DNA from: VGWG01 sp964580075
Lineage (GTDB): Bacteria; Verrucomicrobiota; Kiritimatiellia; RFP12; JAAYNR01
Length of the DNA: 45,592 bases
Assembly: GCA_964580075.1 (NCBI GenBank)
Contig: CAZOJL010000008.1
Span: 1-45,592, forward strand
Reading direction: 5' to 3'
Positions 15,367 to 23,574 of this stretch are shown here, piece by piece. The position numbers were made by a program, and so were the translations under genes. The notes beneath the pieces are model-generated. The model was not told where the DNA came from, ran no database searches, and was given only the letters and a program-made list of their open reading frames with translations. How positions within the stretch are numbered: position 1 is the first letter of the stretch; the number at the start of each line of letters is the position of its first letter.

Positions 15367-16480
15367 GGAGTGCATGGTAGTCATCGGGTGTGTTGACATT
15401 GCGATACCAGTCTCCGGGAGGCATGTCGACAAACGCCACCCGCACGGTCGGATCATCGATTAACGCGGCAATCCTCCTGCTCCCCCGCGCCAACGCCCGC
15501 CGGATGGCGGGCACCAGCCGTCTGGTGTAGACGGCGAGCAGGGGCTCCGCCTGCCCCGCAGCGGAACGGACCATGACGATATCCGCCTGAGGATCGCACA
15601 CCAGCAGGTGTTTGATTAATTCTGCCGGAAGTTCGGGGATATCGCAAGCGGTAATGAAGACGCGTTCATGCCGCACGGCCTGCAGGCAGGAGAGAATCCC
15701 CATCAACGGGCCCTGATTCGGAATTTCGTCGGGGATGACGGGCAACCCGGTGAAGGCATATTTGGCGCGGTCGTTTGCGCCGATCACGATTTCGTCGACC
15801 CACGGCCGGATCTGGGCCAGAATGTGTTCGATCAAGGTGCGGCCGGCAAACGACAGCAGGCCTTTGTCGCGCCCCATGCGGCGGCTGCGGCCGCCGGCGA
15901 GCACGGCTGCGGAGGCCTGGATCGGGACCTGCCAGCGTCCGGCCTCAAAACGGCAGTCCTCCGGCTGAAAATCCCATCGGTTGCCGAAGAAGGTGACCTC
16001 GCGTTCGGCACAGTGCCGGACCGCCGCGCACGTCGCCTTGATGGCGGACGCACCGGCTTCGCGAAGCACCAGGAACGCACCCGGTGCCACGGCCAGCCGC
16101 GCCGAATTGGATTCGCAGACGATGCAGGTCTCCGGCGGCATCTGCTCCAGCAGCGCCCGCACGCCGGCCTCGAGATGGTCGCGCTGCACGCGGAGCCAGA
16201 AGACCCGTCCCGCGCCAGCCTCCTTCATCCGCGCGGTGTCCTTCCCGGTCCCCGTGGCGGTTTCCTCGGTCAGGCTGTAATCGCCCGTAAGCGAGCTGCA
16301 TACGCCGCATCCGGTGCCGCCGCGCGGACATTGCCCGTCGCATCGCTGAACGGTCGTGATCTTCACGCCCACGACCATCCGCTCGGCGGCATGGCGGCGG
16401 ATGAGCGCGCAGGCAAACGCGGTCTTGCCGACATTCCGTCCGGCGGCGCCGAGCAGAATCATCTGGGGCACATCCATCAT
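15353..16480 (-). CDS. MobB-like GTPase fused to MobA guanylyltransferase
   Basis: A 375-residue fusion for making the bis-MGD form of the cofactor. The N-terminal half (1 to about 190) has a P-loop (GRNVGKTAFA) and a Cys-rich insert CPRGGTGCGVC, as in MobB-like proteins, possibly binding a metal or Fe-S cluster. From about residue 193 the MobA domain begins with AAVLAGGRSRRMGRDKGLL, the nucleotide-binding signature, followed by ITACDIPELP. MobA adds GMP to Mo-molybdopterin. The start at 16480 (ATGATG) overlaps the modC stop. bis-MGD is what the formate dehydrogenase encoded at 20807-23551 would need. Confidence 0.87.
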   Translation of the reverse strand: MMDVPQMILLGAAGRNVGKTAFACALIRRHAAERMVVGVKITTVQRCDGQCPRGGTGCGVCSSLTGDYSLTEETATGTGKDTARMKEAGAGRVFWLRVQRDHLEAGVRALLEQMPPETCIVCESNSARLAVAPGAFLVLREAGASAIKATCAAVRHCAEREVTFFGNRWDFQPEDCRFEAGRWQVPIQASAAVLAGGRSRRMGRDKGLLSFAGRTLIEHILAQIRPWVDEIVIGANDRAKYAFTGLPVIPDEIPNQGPLMGILSCLQAVRHERVFITACDIPELPAELIKHLLVCDPQADIVMVRSAAGQAEPLLAVYTRRLVPAIRRALARGSRRIAALIDDPTVRVAFVDMPPGDWYRNVNTPDDYHALHDPI

Positions 16481-17523
16481 GGCGTATCCCCATCCGGAAT
16501 AAAGCGCACGGCCGTGGATTTGAAACTGACCCACACGCGCGCGCCGCAGGCCAGGCCCATCTGCTCCAGCGAGGTCCGCGTAATCAACGCGAACACCGTC
16601 TCGCCCACATCGATCGCCAGTTCCACCCCCTGCGGCACCGGCTCAATGTCGCGAATCGTGCCCGCAAACACGTTGCGCGCGCTTCCGTCCGGACGGCTCG
16701 TGTGGACCGTGACCGCGAGGCTCTCAAAGACAATGCAACCGGTTCCCGACGCCGCCTCACCCGCCAGAGCAAACCGAACCCCTGCCGCCGTGACCAACTC
16801 CGCCTGCCCCGGCTCGCGCACGATCTGCCCGCGGAAGAAATTACGAATGCCGACAAACTCCGAAACAAACCGCGAACGGGGACGATGGAAGATCTCATCC
16901 GGCGTGCCGATCTGGACGATGCGGCCCTGTTCCAGCACGGCGACCCGACTCGCCAAGGCGACGGCCTCTTCATAATCATGCGTCACATGGATAAGGGTCT
17001 GCCCCTGCTTGTGGAGACGGCGCAACAGCGATCGGATGCCGGTCCGCGCCTGCACATCGAGCGACGCCAGCGGTTCGTCGAGCAACAACACGCGGGGGCG
17101 GCGTGCCAGCGTGCGCGCGAGCGCCACGCGCTGGGCCTCACCCAGCGACAACGTGGCCGGCCGACGGTCCAACAGCGCCTGCGCGCCGACCCGTTCCGCC
17201 AATTCAGCGATACAACCGCCCTCGGACCGGGGCAAGGCGTACCCGATGTTTTGCCGCACCGTCAGGTGAGGGAAGAGGGCGTGATCCTGATAGACGAGCC
17301 CCAGATTGCGACGTTGAATGGGCTGCTGCGTCAGGTCCGTCCCGTCCCACAGAATGCGCCCCGCTTCGGGCGTGATCAGACCGGTGATCAGTTCGAGAAT
17401 GACCGTCTTGCCGGCGCCCGACTCACCCAGGAGCACAAAATAGTCGCCCGCTGCCACGGAAAACGAGACGCCGCTGATCGCAAAGCCGCCCAGCCGACAG
17501 GAGAGACCGTCAATCGTCAACAT
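16477..17523 (-). CDS. Molybdate/tungstate ABC transporter ATP-binding protein
   Basis: The 348-residue ATPase has Walker A GESGAGKT, Q-loop in VYQDHALFPHLT, signature LSLGEAQRVALART, Walker B VLLLDEP and the H-loop HVTHDYEEA. A C-terminal TOBE-like domain (about residues 230-348) would bind oxyanion or regulate transport. It pairs with the permease, whose 3' end it overlaps by 14 bases. The start at 17523 (MLTIDGLSCRL) is the family start; the longer frame reads inside the permease gene. Naming it wtpC or modC is a matter of the binding protein, which is WtpA-like. Confidence 0.9.
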   Translation of the reverse strand: MLTIDGLSCRLGGFAISGVSFSVAAGDYFVLLGESGAGKTVILELITGLITPEAGRILWDGTDLTQQPIQRRNLGLVYQDHALFPHLTVRQNIGYALPRSEGGCIAELAERVGAQALLDRRPATLSLGEAQRVALARTLARRPRVLLLDEPLASLDVQARTGIRSLLRRLHKQGQTLIHVTHDYEEAVALASRVAVLEQGRIVQIGTPDEIFHRPRSRFVSEFVGIRNFFRGQIVREPGQAELVTAAGVRFALAGEAASGTGCIVFESLAVTVHTSRPDGSARNVFAGTIRDIEPVPQGVELAIDVGETVFALITRTSLEQMGLACGARVWVSFKSTAVRFIPDGDTP

Positions 17524-18301
17524 GGCGCCCCCTTCCTGCAAGCAACCGCAATGCGACGAATACAACCAGGCTGACCGCCAGAAAGACAACCGCCGCACCG
17601 CGCGCAGTGGCGAGGCCGAACGCGGTAAACCGCTCATAAATCAGAATCGGCGCGACCATCGGATGATACGCCACGATGATGACCGCGCCGAATTCACTCA
17701 ACCCGCGGGCAAACATCATCACCAATCCCGAGAGGATTGAACGGCGCGCCAGCGGCAGTGACACCGTGAAGAAGACCCGCAGGGGTGAGGCGCCCAACGT
17801 CAGCGCTGTTTTTTCCAGGCGCACCGGCACGGCGCCAAACCCCTCACGGGCCGCGCCGATCAGAAACGGCAGACTCACAAACGCCATGGCGATGGCAATC
17901 CCTACCGGATGGCCGATAAAGGAAAATCCGAGTCGCTCGGCCACCCGGCCCACCATCGAATCGCGACTGAGGACACACAGCAGGGCGATCCCCGCCGTGG
18001 AATGGGGAATCACCACCGGCAAATCGATGATGCCCAGCAACAGCCCTTTGCCCCAGAATTGCCGGCGCGCCAGCACCCACGCGAACGGCACGGCGATGAT
18101 CGCAAACGCCGCCGTACCCGCCACGGACGCGAGCAGCGTCAGGCGGATACTGCGCAACACCTCCCCATCCGCAACCGTCTCCCGCAACGCCGCCGGCGAG
18201 GTGTGCAACACCATGCCCGCCAGCGGGGCGATGACAAACAGAAGCACCAGCCCCCCGCACAGCGCGAGCCCCAGATCAAACGACGAAAGCTTGCGCATCA
18301 T
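17510..18301 (-). CDS. Molybdate/tungstate ABC transporter permease
   Basis: A 263-residue inner-membrane permease with about six hydrophobic helices. The conserved EAA-type loop reads EKTALTLGASPLRVFFTVSL PLA, facing the ATPase. The ARGLSEFGAVIIVAYHP segment is typical of ModB/WtpB. It begins with two adjacent ATG codons (18301, 18298) after an AAAGG site. It lies 37 bases after the binding-protein gene and overlaps the ATPase gene. Confidence 0.9.
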   Translation of the reverse strand: MMRKLSSFDLGLALCGGLVLLFVIAPLAGMVLHTSPAALRETVADGEVLRSIRLTLLASVAGTAAFAIIAVPFAWVLARRQFWGKGLLLGIIDLPVVIPHSTAGIALLCVLSRDSMVGRVAERLGFSFIGHPVGIAIAMAFVSLPFLIGAAREGFGAVPVRLEKTALTLGASPLRVFFTVSLPLARRSILSGLVMMFARGLSEFGAVIIVAYHPMVAPILIYERFTAFGLATARGAAVVFLAVSLVVFVALRLLAGRGRHVDD

Positions 18302-18338
18302 CTGACCTTTCGTTGCGATAGCGGTGATCTCGTGCGGT

Positions 18339-19298
18339 TCATGGGCAGATTGGCGGCTTGCGGGCAAAGGGCTTGAGCGACTCCGGCAGCCGCTCCCACG
18401 AGGCGCAGACTGATGGCACCACCGTGGGTTGGCCGAGGGCTTCAAGCACGTGCAGGCCGCCTGCAGCGGACAGCACATACGCGACAAACGCCTCGGCGAC
18501 CGCGCGGTTGGGCGCCTTCTTGGGAATGGTGATGCCGTAAACCATGGGTTCGCCCCGCTGAACAATGACCGCTCCGGGCTTTTTGCCCGTCAGCTCAACG
18601 GAGGCCGTACGATAGTGCTCCGCCAGCGCGGCTGATTTGAGGTTGATCTGATCCGGCAGAATCAAGGTCCGAAGGCCATGCTGCACCGCCACGGATCGGT
18701 AGAGGAACAGGTAATCGATCGTCCCGGTCTCCAACAAGGCCAGCAAATCGGTCTCCTTGGGCCGGATGAACGCCCCATCCTTCTGAAGCATCGCTTCGGC
18801 CAGACCCGGCTTCTGATAGTGTCGTTCGGCCAACTGCAGGGTCAAAACCGCCCGATAACCGCACGGATCCGCGTTGGGATTGGCGCGTCCGAACGCCACC
18901 TTCGGATCCATCAGGATCTCAAACCAGTTGTCGGCCGTGAGCTCCGGGCTGCGGCGGGAGGCCTGATGATACACGATGCACATTTCGTTGGCCGCGAACT
19001 TGATGTTCCACTCCGCATGGGCCGGGATCAGGAGCTGGTCGATCACAAGATAGTCGGCCGAAGCGAAGACGTCGCACGGGCGGTTGAGCTCGCTGATCTT
19101 GCGGGCGCAATCCCGCGAACCCGCCGCCTCCAGCAGGATCTCCACCTGGGGGTGGCGCTGCATGAACGCGGCGGAGATCTGCTTGAACGGCACCGCCAGG
19201 CTTCCCGCATGGAAGACGTTCAGTTTTCCGGAAAGGTCTTCCTGCGCGTGGGAGACCACCGCCAATGCCACGCCAAGCAAACCTAAGAATTTCTTCAC
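18339..19298 (-). CDS. wtpA: Tungstate/molybdate-binding protein (WtpA-like)
   Basis: Periplasmic oxyanion-binding protein of 319 residues. A signal peptide (KKFLGLLGVALAVVSHAQ) precedes the mature LNVFHAGSLAVPFKQ, then LLEAAGSRDCARKISEL and CDVFASADYLVID, the pattern of the WtpA group rather than classic ModA. A GTG start at 19298 is chosen because AAAGGAGAG sits 7 bases upstream; an ATG at 19325 lies within the adjoining repeat. It is the first gene of the roughly 9-kb cofactor operon, supplying the metal for MoeA. Confidence 0.88.
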   Translation of the reverse strand: MKKFLGLLGVALAVVSHAQEDLSGKLNVFHAGSLAVPFKQISAAFMQRHPQVEILLEAAGSRDCARKISELNRPCDVFASADYLVIDQLLIPAHAEWNIKFAANEMCIVYHQASRRSPELTADNWFEILMDPKVAFGRANPNADPCGYRAVLTLQLAERHYQKPGLAEAMLQKDGAFIRPKETDLLALLETGTIDYLFLYRSVAVQHGLRTLILPDQINLKSAALAEHYRTASVELTGKKPGAVIVQRGEPMVYGITIPKKAPNRAVAEAFVAYVLSAAGGLHVLEALGQPTVVPSVCASWERLPESLKPFARKPPICP

Positions 19299-19312
19299 CT
19301 TCGCTCTCCTTT

Positions 19313-19480
19313 GAGGCTCGTGCAAAACCCCTTTGGGGTGTTTGCACGAGAGAAGTCAGAATACAGGGGTCAGAATAACGATACACGTTGCCGGTGAGAG
19401 GGTTCCCATTCTGAATACTGAATACTGGCTTCTGAAACCTGCGCTTGCAGAACCGACGAAGGAGGTTTTGCAAGCGCCTC
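19313..19480. repeat. MITE-like palindromic element, copy 1
   Basis: A 168-base element fills nearly all of the space between the porin-like gene and wtpA. Its terminal inverted repeats are GAGGCTCGTGCAAAACC (19313-19329) and the complement of GAGGCGCTTGCAAAACC (19464-19480), matching at 15 of 17 positions. Each end forms a local hairpin: 19317-19350 with 10-bp CTCGTGCAAA arms, and 19441-19477 with 14-bp arms. Between them lie TCAGAATAC-type units facing CTGAATACTGAATACTGG. Related copies occur at 35550-35686 and 42973-43125. The wtp ribosome site lies just outside it, so any promoter of the operon is in or beyond the element. Confidence 0.75.
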
Positions 19481-19501
19481 CTTGGGTACTGCGGCGGCCC
19501 A

Positions 19502-20676
19502 TTACAGTGCGGCGTTCAACTCAAATCGGAAGAAGTAAGCCGTCTTGTCGTTGGCCGTGTAGAGAGCACCCGGGACAAAGAGTTCGCCCAGAAGCGCGCC
19601 CGATGATCCGGGGCCATCACGATGCCCAATTCCACATGGGGAAAGATCATGTTGGACCACTGTTCCGCGCGGGTCGCCGTCAAGAATTCGCTCATCTGTG
19701 TGTCGCCGCGGGCCAGCACCGGCTTCCACGCCGTATCGGTGCCGCTGCCGTCGTCACCCGACATCATGTAGACCGCCGCAGCGGCATAAGGCTTGCACGG
19801 ATGTTCCGATGCCAACTCCCCTTTCACGCCGGCATAGACGAGGTAAGCCGAAATATCGCGACCGTCTTCCCGCTCGCCGATCTGGTAGGCGATTTCCAGC
19901 TCGCCAGTGACATGATCCACCAAAGACGGCATCAACCGAACACCCAGCGTGTTCAGCGAATCCACGGTCGTCTCGCCAAAAACGCCGACATAGTACGCTT
20001 CAAAGGGGAGCAAGACATAGTCCTTGCTGCTGTAATAAGCGCCTATCGCCTGCTCATCACCCCACTGCGTCATAACCCGCTCTTGATCCCCGATGGTCAG
20101 GTCGTTGACGCTGTCCTGATAGATATAAAACAGATCGAGCGTTGACTTCTCGCTGATCTTCACCGTGGCCCGAATCGCATCGGCAAAGATCGTCCGCGAC
20201 CCGTCGCGTGACGTGACATCCGCAATCACGCGTCCCGAACCCAACTTCAGATCCTGGCGACCGATGCGCAGCGTCGTCTCATATCCCAGCACGTCCACAC
20301 CCGACAGCGTCAGATAGAGATTGTCGGCCAGCAGTTCATCCGCCCAGTGATAGGCATTTGGATCGCCCTGCTTGACGAAGTAGTGACGCCACTCATTCAC
20401 CGCCCGGAAGGTGAGCTTGAACGGGCCATACGATCCCTCAAACCAGCCCCGCGTGCGCATCCGATAAAACGATCGGGTTTTGCCCGGTCCGGCATTCCAG
20501 ACTCCCGGCACGTGCGAGGACGCATCAAAACGCGCCCGGAGATCCGCTCCATAGACAACCGTCCACGGTGATTCATTTTCCGTGACCGCCGGTTCGGCAT
20601 CCGTCTGGGCGGGGACGAAAGAAACGACGCTTGCGGCCAACGCAGCCGCAATAAGGGCGATGCCGTTCTTCATCAT
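19502..20676 (-). pseudogene. Outer-membrane beta-barrel (alginate-export/porin-like), frameshift near 3' end
   Basis: A signal peptide (MMKNGIALIAAALAASVVSF) is followed by alternating amphipathic strands such as YGADLRARFD, MRTRGWFEGSYGPFKLTFRA and TTLRIGRQDLKLGSGRVIAD, resembling alginate-export-type porins. Reading from 20676 the frame stays open to 19516 but ends in unrelated RVLSTRPTTRRLTSSDLS. The neighbouring frame instead gives GELFVPGALYTANDKTAYFF and RFELNAAL, a proper barrel end, stopping at 19502. One missing G in the GGG run near 19607 would restore HRARFWGELFVPG. This is either a real mutation or a sequencing error. The gene lies between the formate dehydrogenase and wtp operons and might serve anion passage, which is speculative. 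Confidence 0.7.
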
Positions 20677-20806
20677 GAGCGCGAACCTTTCTGTGTGGGT
20701 GTGTGAGGGGGGCTTGAGGGCGTGATTCTACCAGACTCGTGTGCACGTTGTCTAGGCGCGGACACCGGTTCAAGCAACGCCTCTGATCTCGGGTCTTCTG
20801 GCGCGT

Positions 20807-23551
20807 TCAGATCTTTTCGATCCTGACGGCGCACACCTTCAGTTCGGGAATCTTGGCGGTAGGATCGACCACCGTGTTTGTCAGAACATTCGCGGCGGCT
20901 TCGGCAAAGTGGAACGGGATGAACACGCTGCCCGTCGCCACACGTTCCGTCAACCGCACGGGGATGTCGATCACGCCCCGCCGGGACGAGACACGGACCG
21001 TTTCGCCATGAACGACGCCCAGTGCGGCGCAATCGGCTTTGCACATCTCCATATACGCATCCTTGACGTAACGCGGCAGGGCTTCCGTTCGGCGGGTCAT
21101 GGAGCACGTATGGTAATGGTACAGAATGCGCCCGGTGTTGAGAACAAACGGATAGTCCCGGCATGGCTGCTCTTTGGCCGGAATATGATCCACCGCCGAA
21201 AACAGTCCCCTGCCGCGCGCGAAAGCGCCGTCCTTGTGCAAAAAGCGGGTGCCCGGATGCGCGGCGGATGGGCAGGGCCATTGCAGACGCTCGCCGTTCG
21301 CCAGACGCTCCGGCGTGATGCCGGCGTATTGCGGCACGAGCGTGTTGATTTCGCGAAGAATGTCGCTCGTGTCGCCATAGCCCCAGCCCGGGCCAAGGGC
21401 TTGCGCCAGGCTTTGGATAATCTCCCAATCGGCGCGCGCCTCGCCCGGCGGATCGATGATCCGCGCCAGCGGCAGCACCCGGCGTTCGGTGTTGGTGTAG
21501 GTGCCGGTCTTTTCAGCAAAGGAGGCGGCCGGCAGGACGACATCGGCCACTTCCGCCGTCTCGGTCAGGAAGATGTCTTGAACAACCAGGAACTCGAGAT
21601 GCTTCAACGCCTCCCGGACATGGGTGATATCGGGATCGGAGATCAGCGGGTTCTCACCCATGATATAGAGCGCCTTGACGCTTCCCTGATGTGCCGCGTC
21701 AATAATTTCGGTGACCGTCAGCCCGACCTTCTCCGGAAGGCGCTCGTGCTGCCAGGCGCGCTCAAACTTGGCCCGCAAGCCTGCGTCGTCAACCTTCTGA
21801 TATCCGGGAAACACGTTCGGCAGGGCGCCCATGTCGCAGGCGCCCTGGACATTATTCTGTCCGCGCAGGGGGTTGACGCCGGTGCTTTCACGTCCGATCT
21901 GACCGGTGACCATCGCCAGATTGGCGATCGCCTTGACATTGTCCGTGCCGTGGGCATGCTGCGTGATGCCCATGGAGTAGACGATCGAAGCGGACACGGC
22001 CTGGGCATAAAGCCGCGCCGCCTCCACCAGTTGCCCGGCCGGGATGCCTGTCAGCCCTTCAACGGTCTTCGCATCGTATTTCTGCATCACCTCGCGCATG
22101 GCGTCGAAGTTCTCCGTGTGGGCCGCGATGAACGCCTTGTTTTCCCACCCATTTTCGATGATGGCCTGCACCATCCCGTTGATCCAGGCGATGTCGGTTC
22201 CGTTGCGCTGGCGCAGCCAGAGCGTCGCAAACCGGCACAGCTCGATTTCCCGGGGGTCCACGACAATCAGTTTGGCCTTGTGGCGGAGCACCGCGCGTTT
22301 GATGTAGGTGGCGATGACCGGATGGGTTTCGGTGGTGTTCGATCCGGTCACCAGAATCACCGCGGCATGCTCGAACTCCTCGATGGAATTGGTCATGGCG
22401 CCCGAGCCCAGAGTCGCCGCCAGGCCCGCGACGGTCGAGGCGTGGCAGAGCCGGGCGCAATGGTCGACGTGCGGACTGCCAATGCTCGACCGGATGAATT
22501 TCTGGAAGAGATAATTCTCTTCATTGGTGCAGCGGGCCGACGACAGCCCTGCAATCGCCTCCGGGCCGTGCCGCCCGCAGATCTCACCCAGCCTCCGGGC
22601 GGTGTAGCGGATCGCTTCCGGCCAGTCAACCTCGACCAGGTGGCCGTCCTTACGGATCATCGGGCGCGTGAGCCGGTCGGGGCGGGTCACGAAATCCAGG
22701 CCGAACCGCCCCTTGACGCAGGTCCTGCCGTGATTCGGCACAGCCTCCGCGCCCGTGACCTGGATGATGGTCTCCCGACCGACCCCATCCGCGTTGTACC
22801 CCTTGCGCGTGGCGACATCCAGTTGGCAGCCGACACCGCAATACGGGCATGTCGTGCGGACCGTACGCTCGATATCCTTCTGGCGGATGCGCTGGTAGGG
22901 CCCGTAAAACTGTTTGACGGTGATCGCGCCCACCGGGCAGATCTGCGCGCATTCCCCGCAACCGTCGCATTGGGAGTCCTTCCACGCGCCATACCCCGTT
23001 CCAACCGTCGTGCGGATGCCGCGGTTCGAAAACGTCAGCACGCCTTTCCCCTGCACTTCGGAACAGGCTTTGATGCACCGATTGCATTGGATGCACTTCG
23101 ACGCATCGTAATTCAGGACCGGGCTGCTGAAGTCCGACGTTTTGTTGAGTTCCTCCCACACGGGCGGAAACCGGCGATCCTTGAACCCGAGGTTGTAGCG
23201 GAACGCCAGATCCTGCAACTGGCAGGATCCGTCTTTGACACACGAAATGCAGTCGTCGTTGTGATTGGACAGCGCCAGATCAAGCGTGGTGCGCCGGATC
23301 TTCTCCAACTCGGGGCTGAAGCAGGTGATCTTCATGCCGTCTTCGGCCTGGGTCGTGCAGGACGGGATCCCGCCCGGACGACCTTCGATCATAACGATAC
23401 AGAGCCGGCAGGCCGCAGTGTGCGAGACCTTCTTGTTATAGCACAGGTTCGGGATTTCGATGCCGTTGCGCAGGGCCGCCTCCAGAATGGTTTCACCCGG
23501 AACGGCCGTGACGGGTCGGCAATCGATGAAAAGTGTGATGGTGTCGCTCAT
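20807..23551 (-). CDS. Formate dehydrogenase catalytic subunit with NuoG-like N-terminus (Cys type)
   Basis: A 914-residue cytoplasmic molybdo- or tungstoenzyme for reversible formate/CO2 conversion. In order it has a [2Fe-2S] ferredoxin domain (CYNKKVSHTAACRLC), a His-Cys [4Fe-4S] region (CISCVKDGSC), two ferredoxin clusters (CIQCNRCIKAC, CDGCGECAQIC) and the catalytic [4Fe-4S] motif CPYCGVGC. The bis-MGD domains with VDHCARLCHASTVAGL follow; the Cys in RLCH is at the position of selenocysteine in Sec enzymes. C-terminal GRILYHYHTCSMTRR is the MGD-binding region. No signal peptide. Start at 23551 after AAGGAG. With the two genes upstream it matches NAD(P)-dependent, often electron-bifurcating, formate dehydrogenases. 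Confidence 0.92.
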   Translation of the reverse strand: MSDTITLFIDCRPVTAVPGETILEAALRNGIEIPNLCYNKKVSHTAACRLCIVMIEGRPGGIPSCTTQAEDGMKITCFSPELEKIRRTTLDLALSNHNDDCISCVKDGSCQLQDLAFRYNLGFKDRRFPPVWEELNKTSDFSSPVLNYDASKCIQCNRCIKACSEVQGKGVLTFSNRGIRTTVGTGYGAWKDSQCDGCGECAQICPVGAITVKQFYGPYQRIRQKDIERTVRTTCPYCGVGCQLDVATRKGYNADGVGRETIIQVTGAEAVPNHGRTCVKGRFGLDFVTRPDRLTRPMIRKDGHLVEVDWPEAIRYTARRLGEICGRHGPEAIAGLSSARCTNEENYLFQKFIRSSIGSPHVDHCARLCHASTVAGLAATLGSGAMTNSIEEFEHAAVILVTGSNTTETHPVIATYIKRAVLRHKAKLIVVDPREIELCRFATLWLRQRNGTDIAWINGMVQAIIENGWENKAFIAAHTENFDAMREVMQKYDAKTVEGLTGIPAGQLVEAARLYAQAVSASIVYSMGITQHAHGTDNVKAIANLAMVTGQIGRESTGVNPLRGQNNVQGACDMGALPNVFPGYQKVDDAGLRAKFERAWQHERLPEKVGLTVTEIIDAAHQGSVKALYIMGENPLISDPDITHVREALKHLEFLVVQDIFLTETAEVADVVLPAASFAEKTGTYTNTERRVLPLARIIDPPGEARADWEIIQSLAQALGPGWGYGDTSDILREINTLVPQYAGITPERLANGERLQWPCPSAAHPGTRFLHKDGAFARGRGLFSAVDHIPAKEQPCRDYPFVLNTGRILYHYHTCSMTRRTEALPRYVKDAYMEMCKADCAALGVVHGETVRVSSRRGVIDIPVRLTERVATGSVFIPFHFAEAAANVLTNTVVDPTAKIPELKVCAVRIEKI

Positions 23552-23574
23552 GACGGACGTGCTCCTTGACCGGA

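Noticed and set aside
19317..19350. Rho-independent terminator of the porin-like gene
   Set aside because: The hairpin is strong but no T-run follows in the minus direction, and the same hairpin recurs as a part of a dispersed element.
22430..22490. Selenocysteine codon in formate dehydrogenase
   Set aside because: The active-site codon encodes Cys (RLCHAS) and the frame has no internal TGA.
20909..23569. Open frame of 886 codons on the plus strand, antisense to the formate dehydrogenase gene
   Set aside because: It is a GC-driven shadow of the true gene; its translation is low-complexity and has no domain, while the minus strand shows all FDH motifs.
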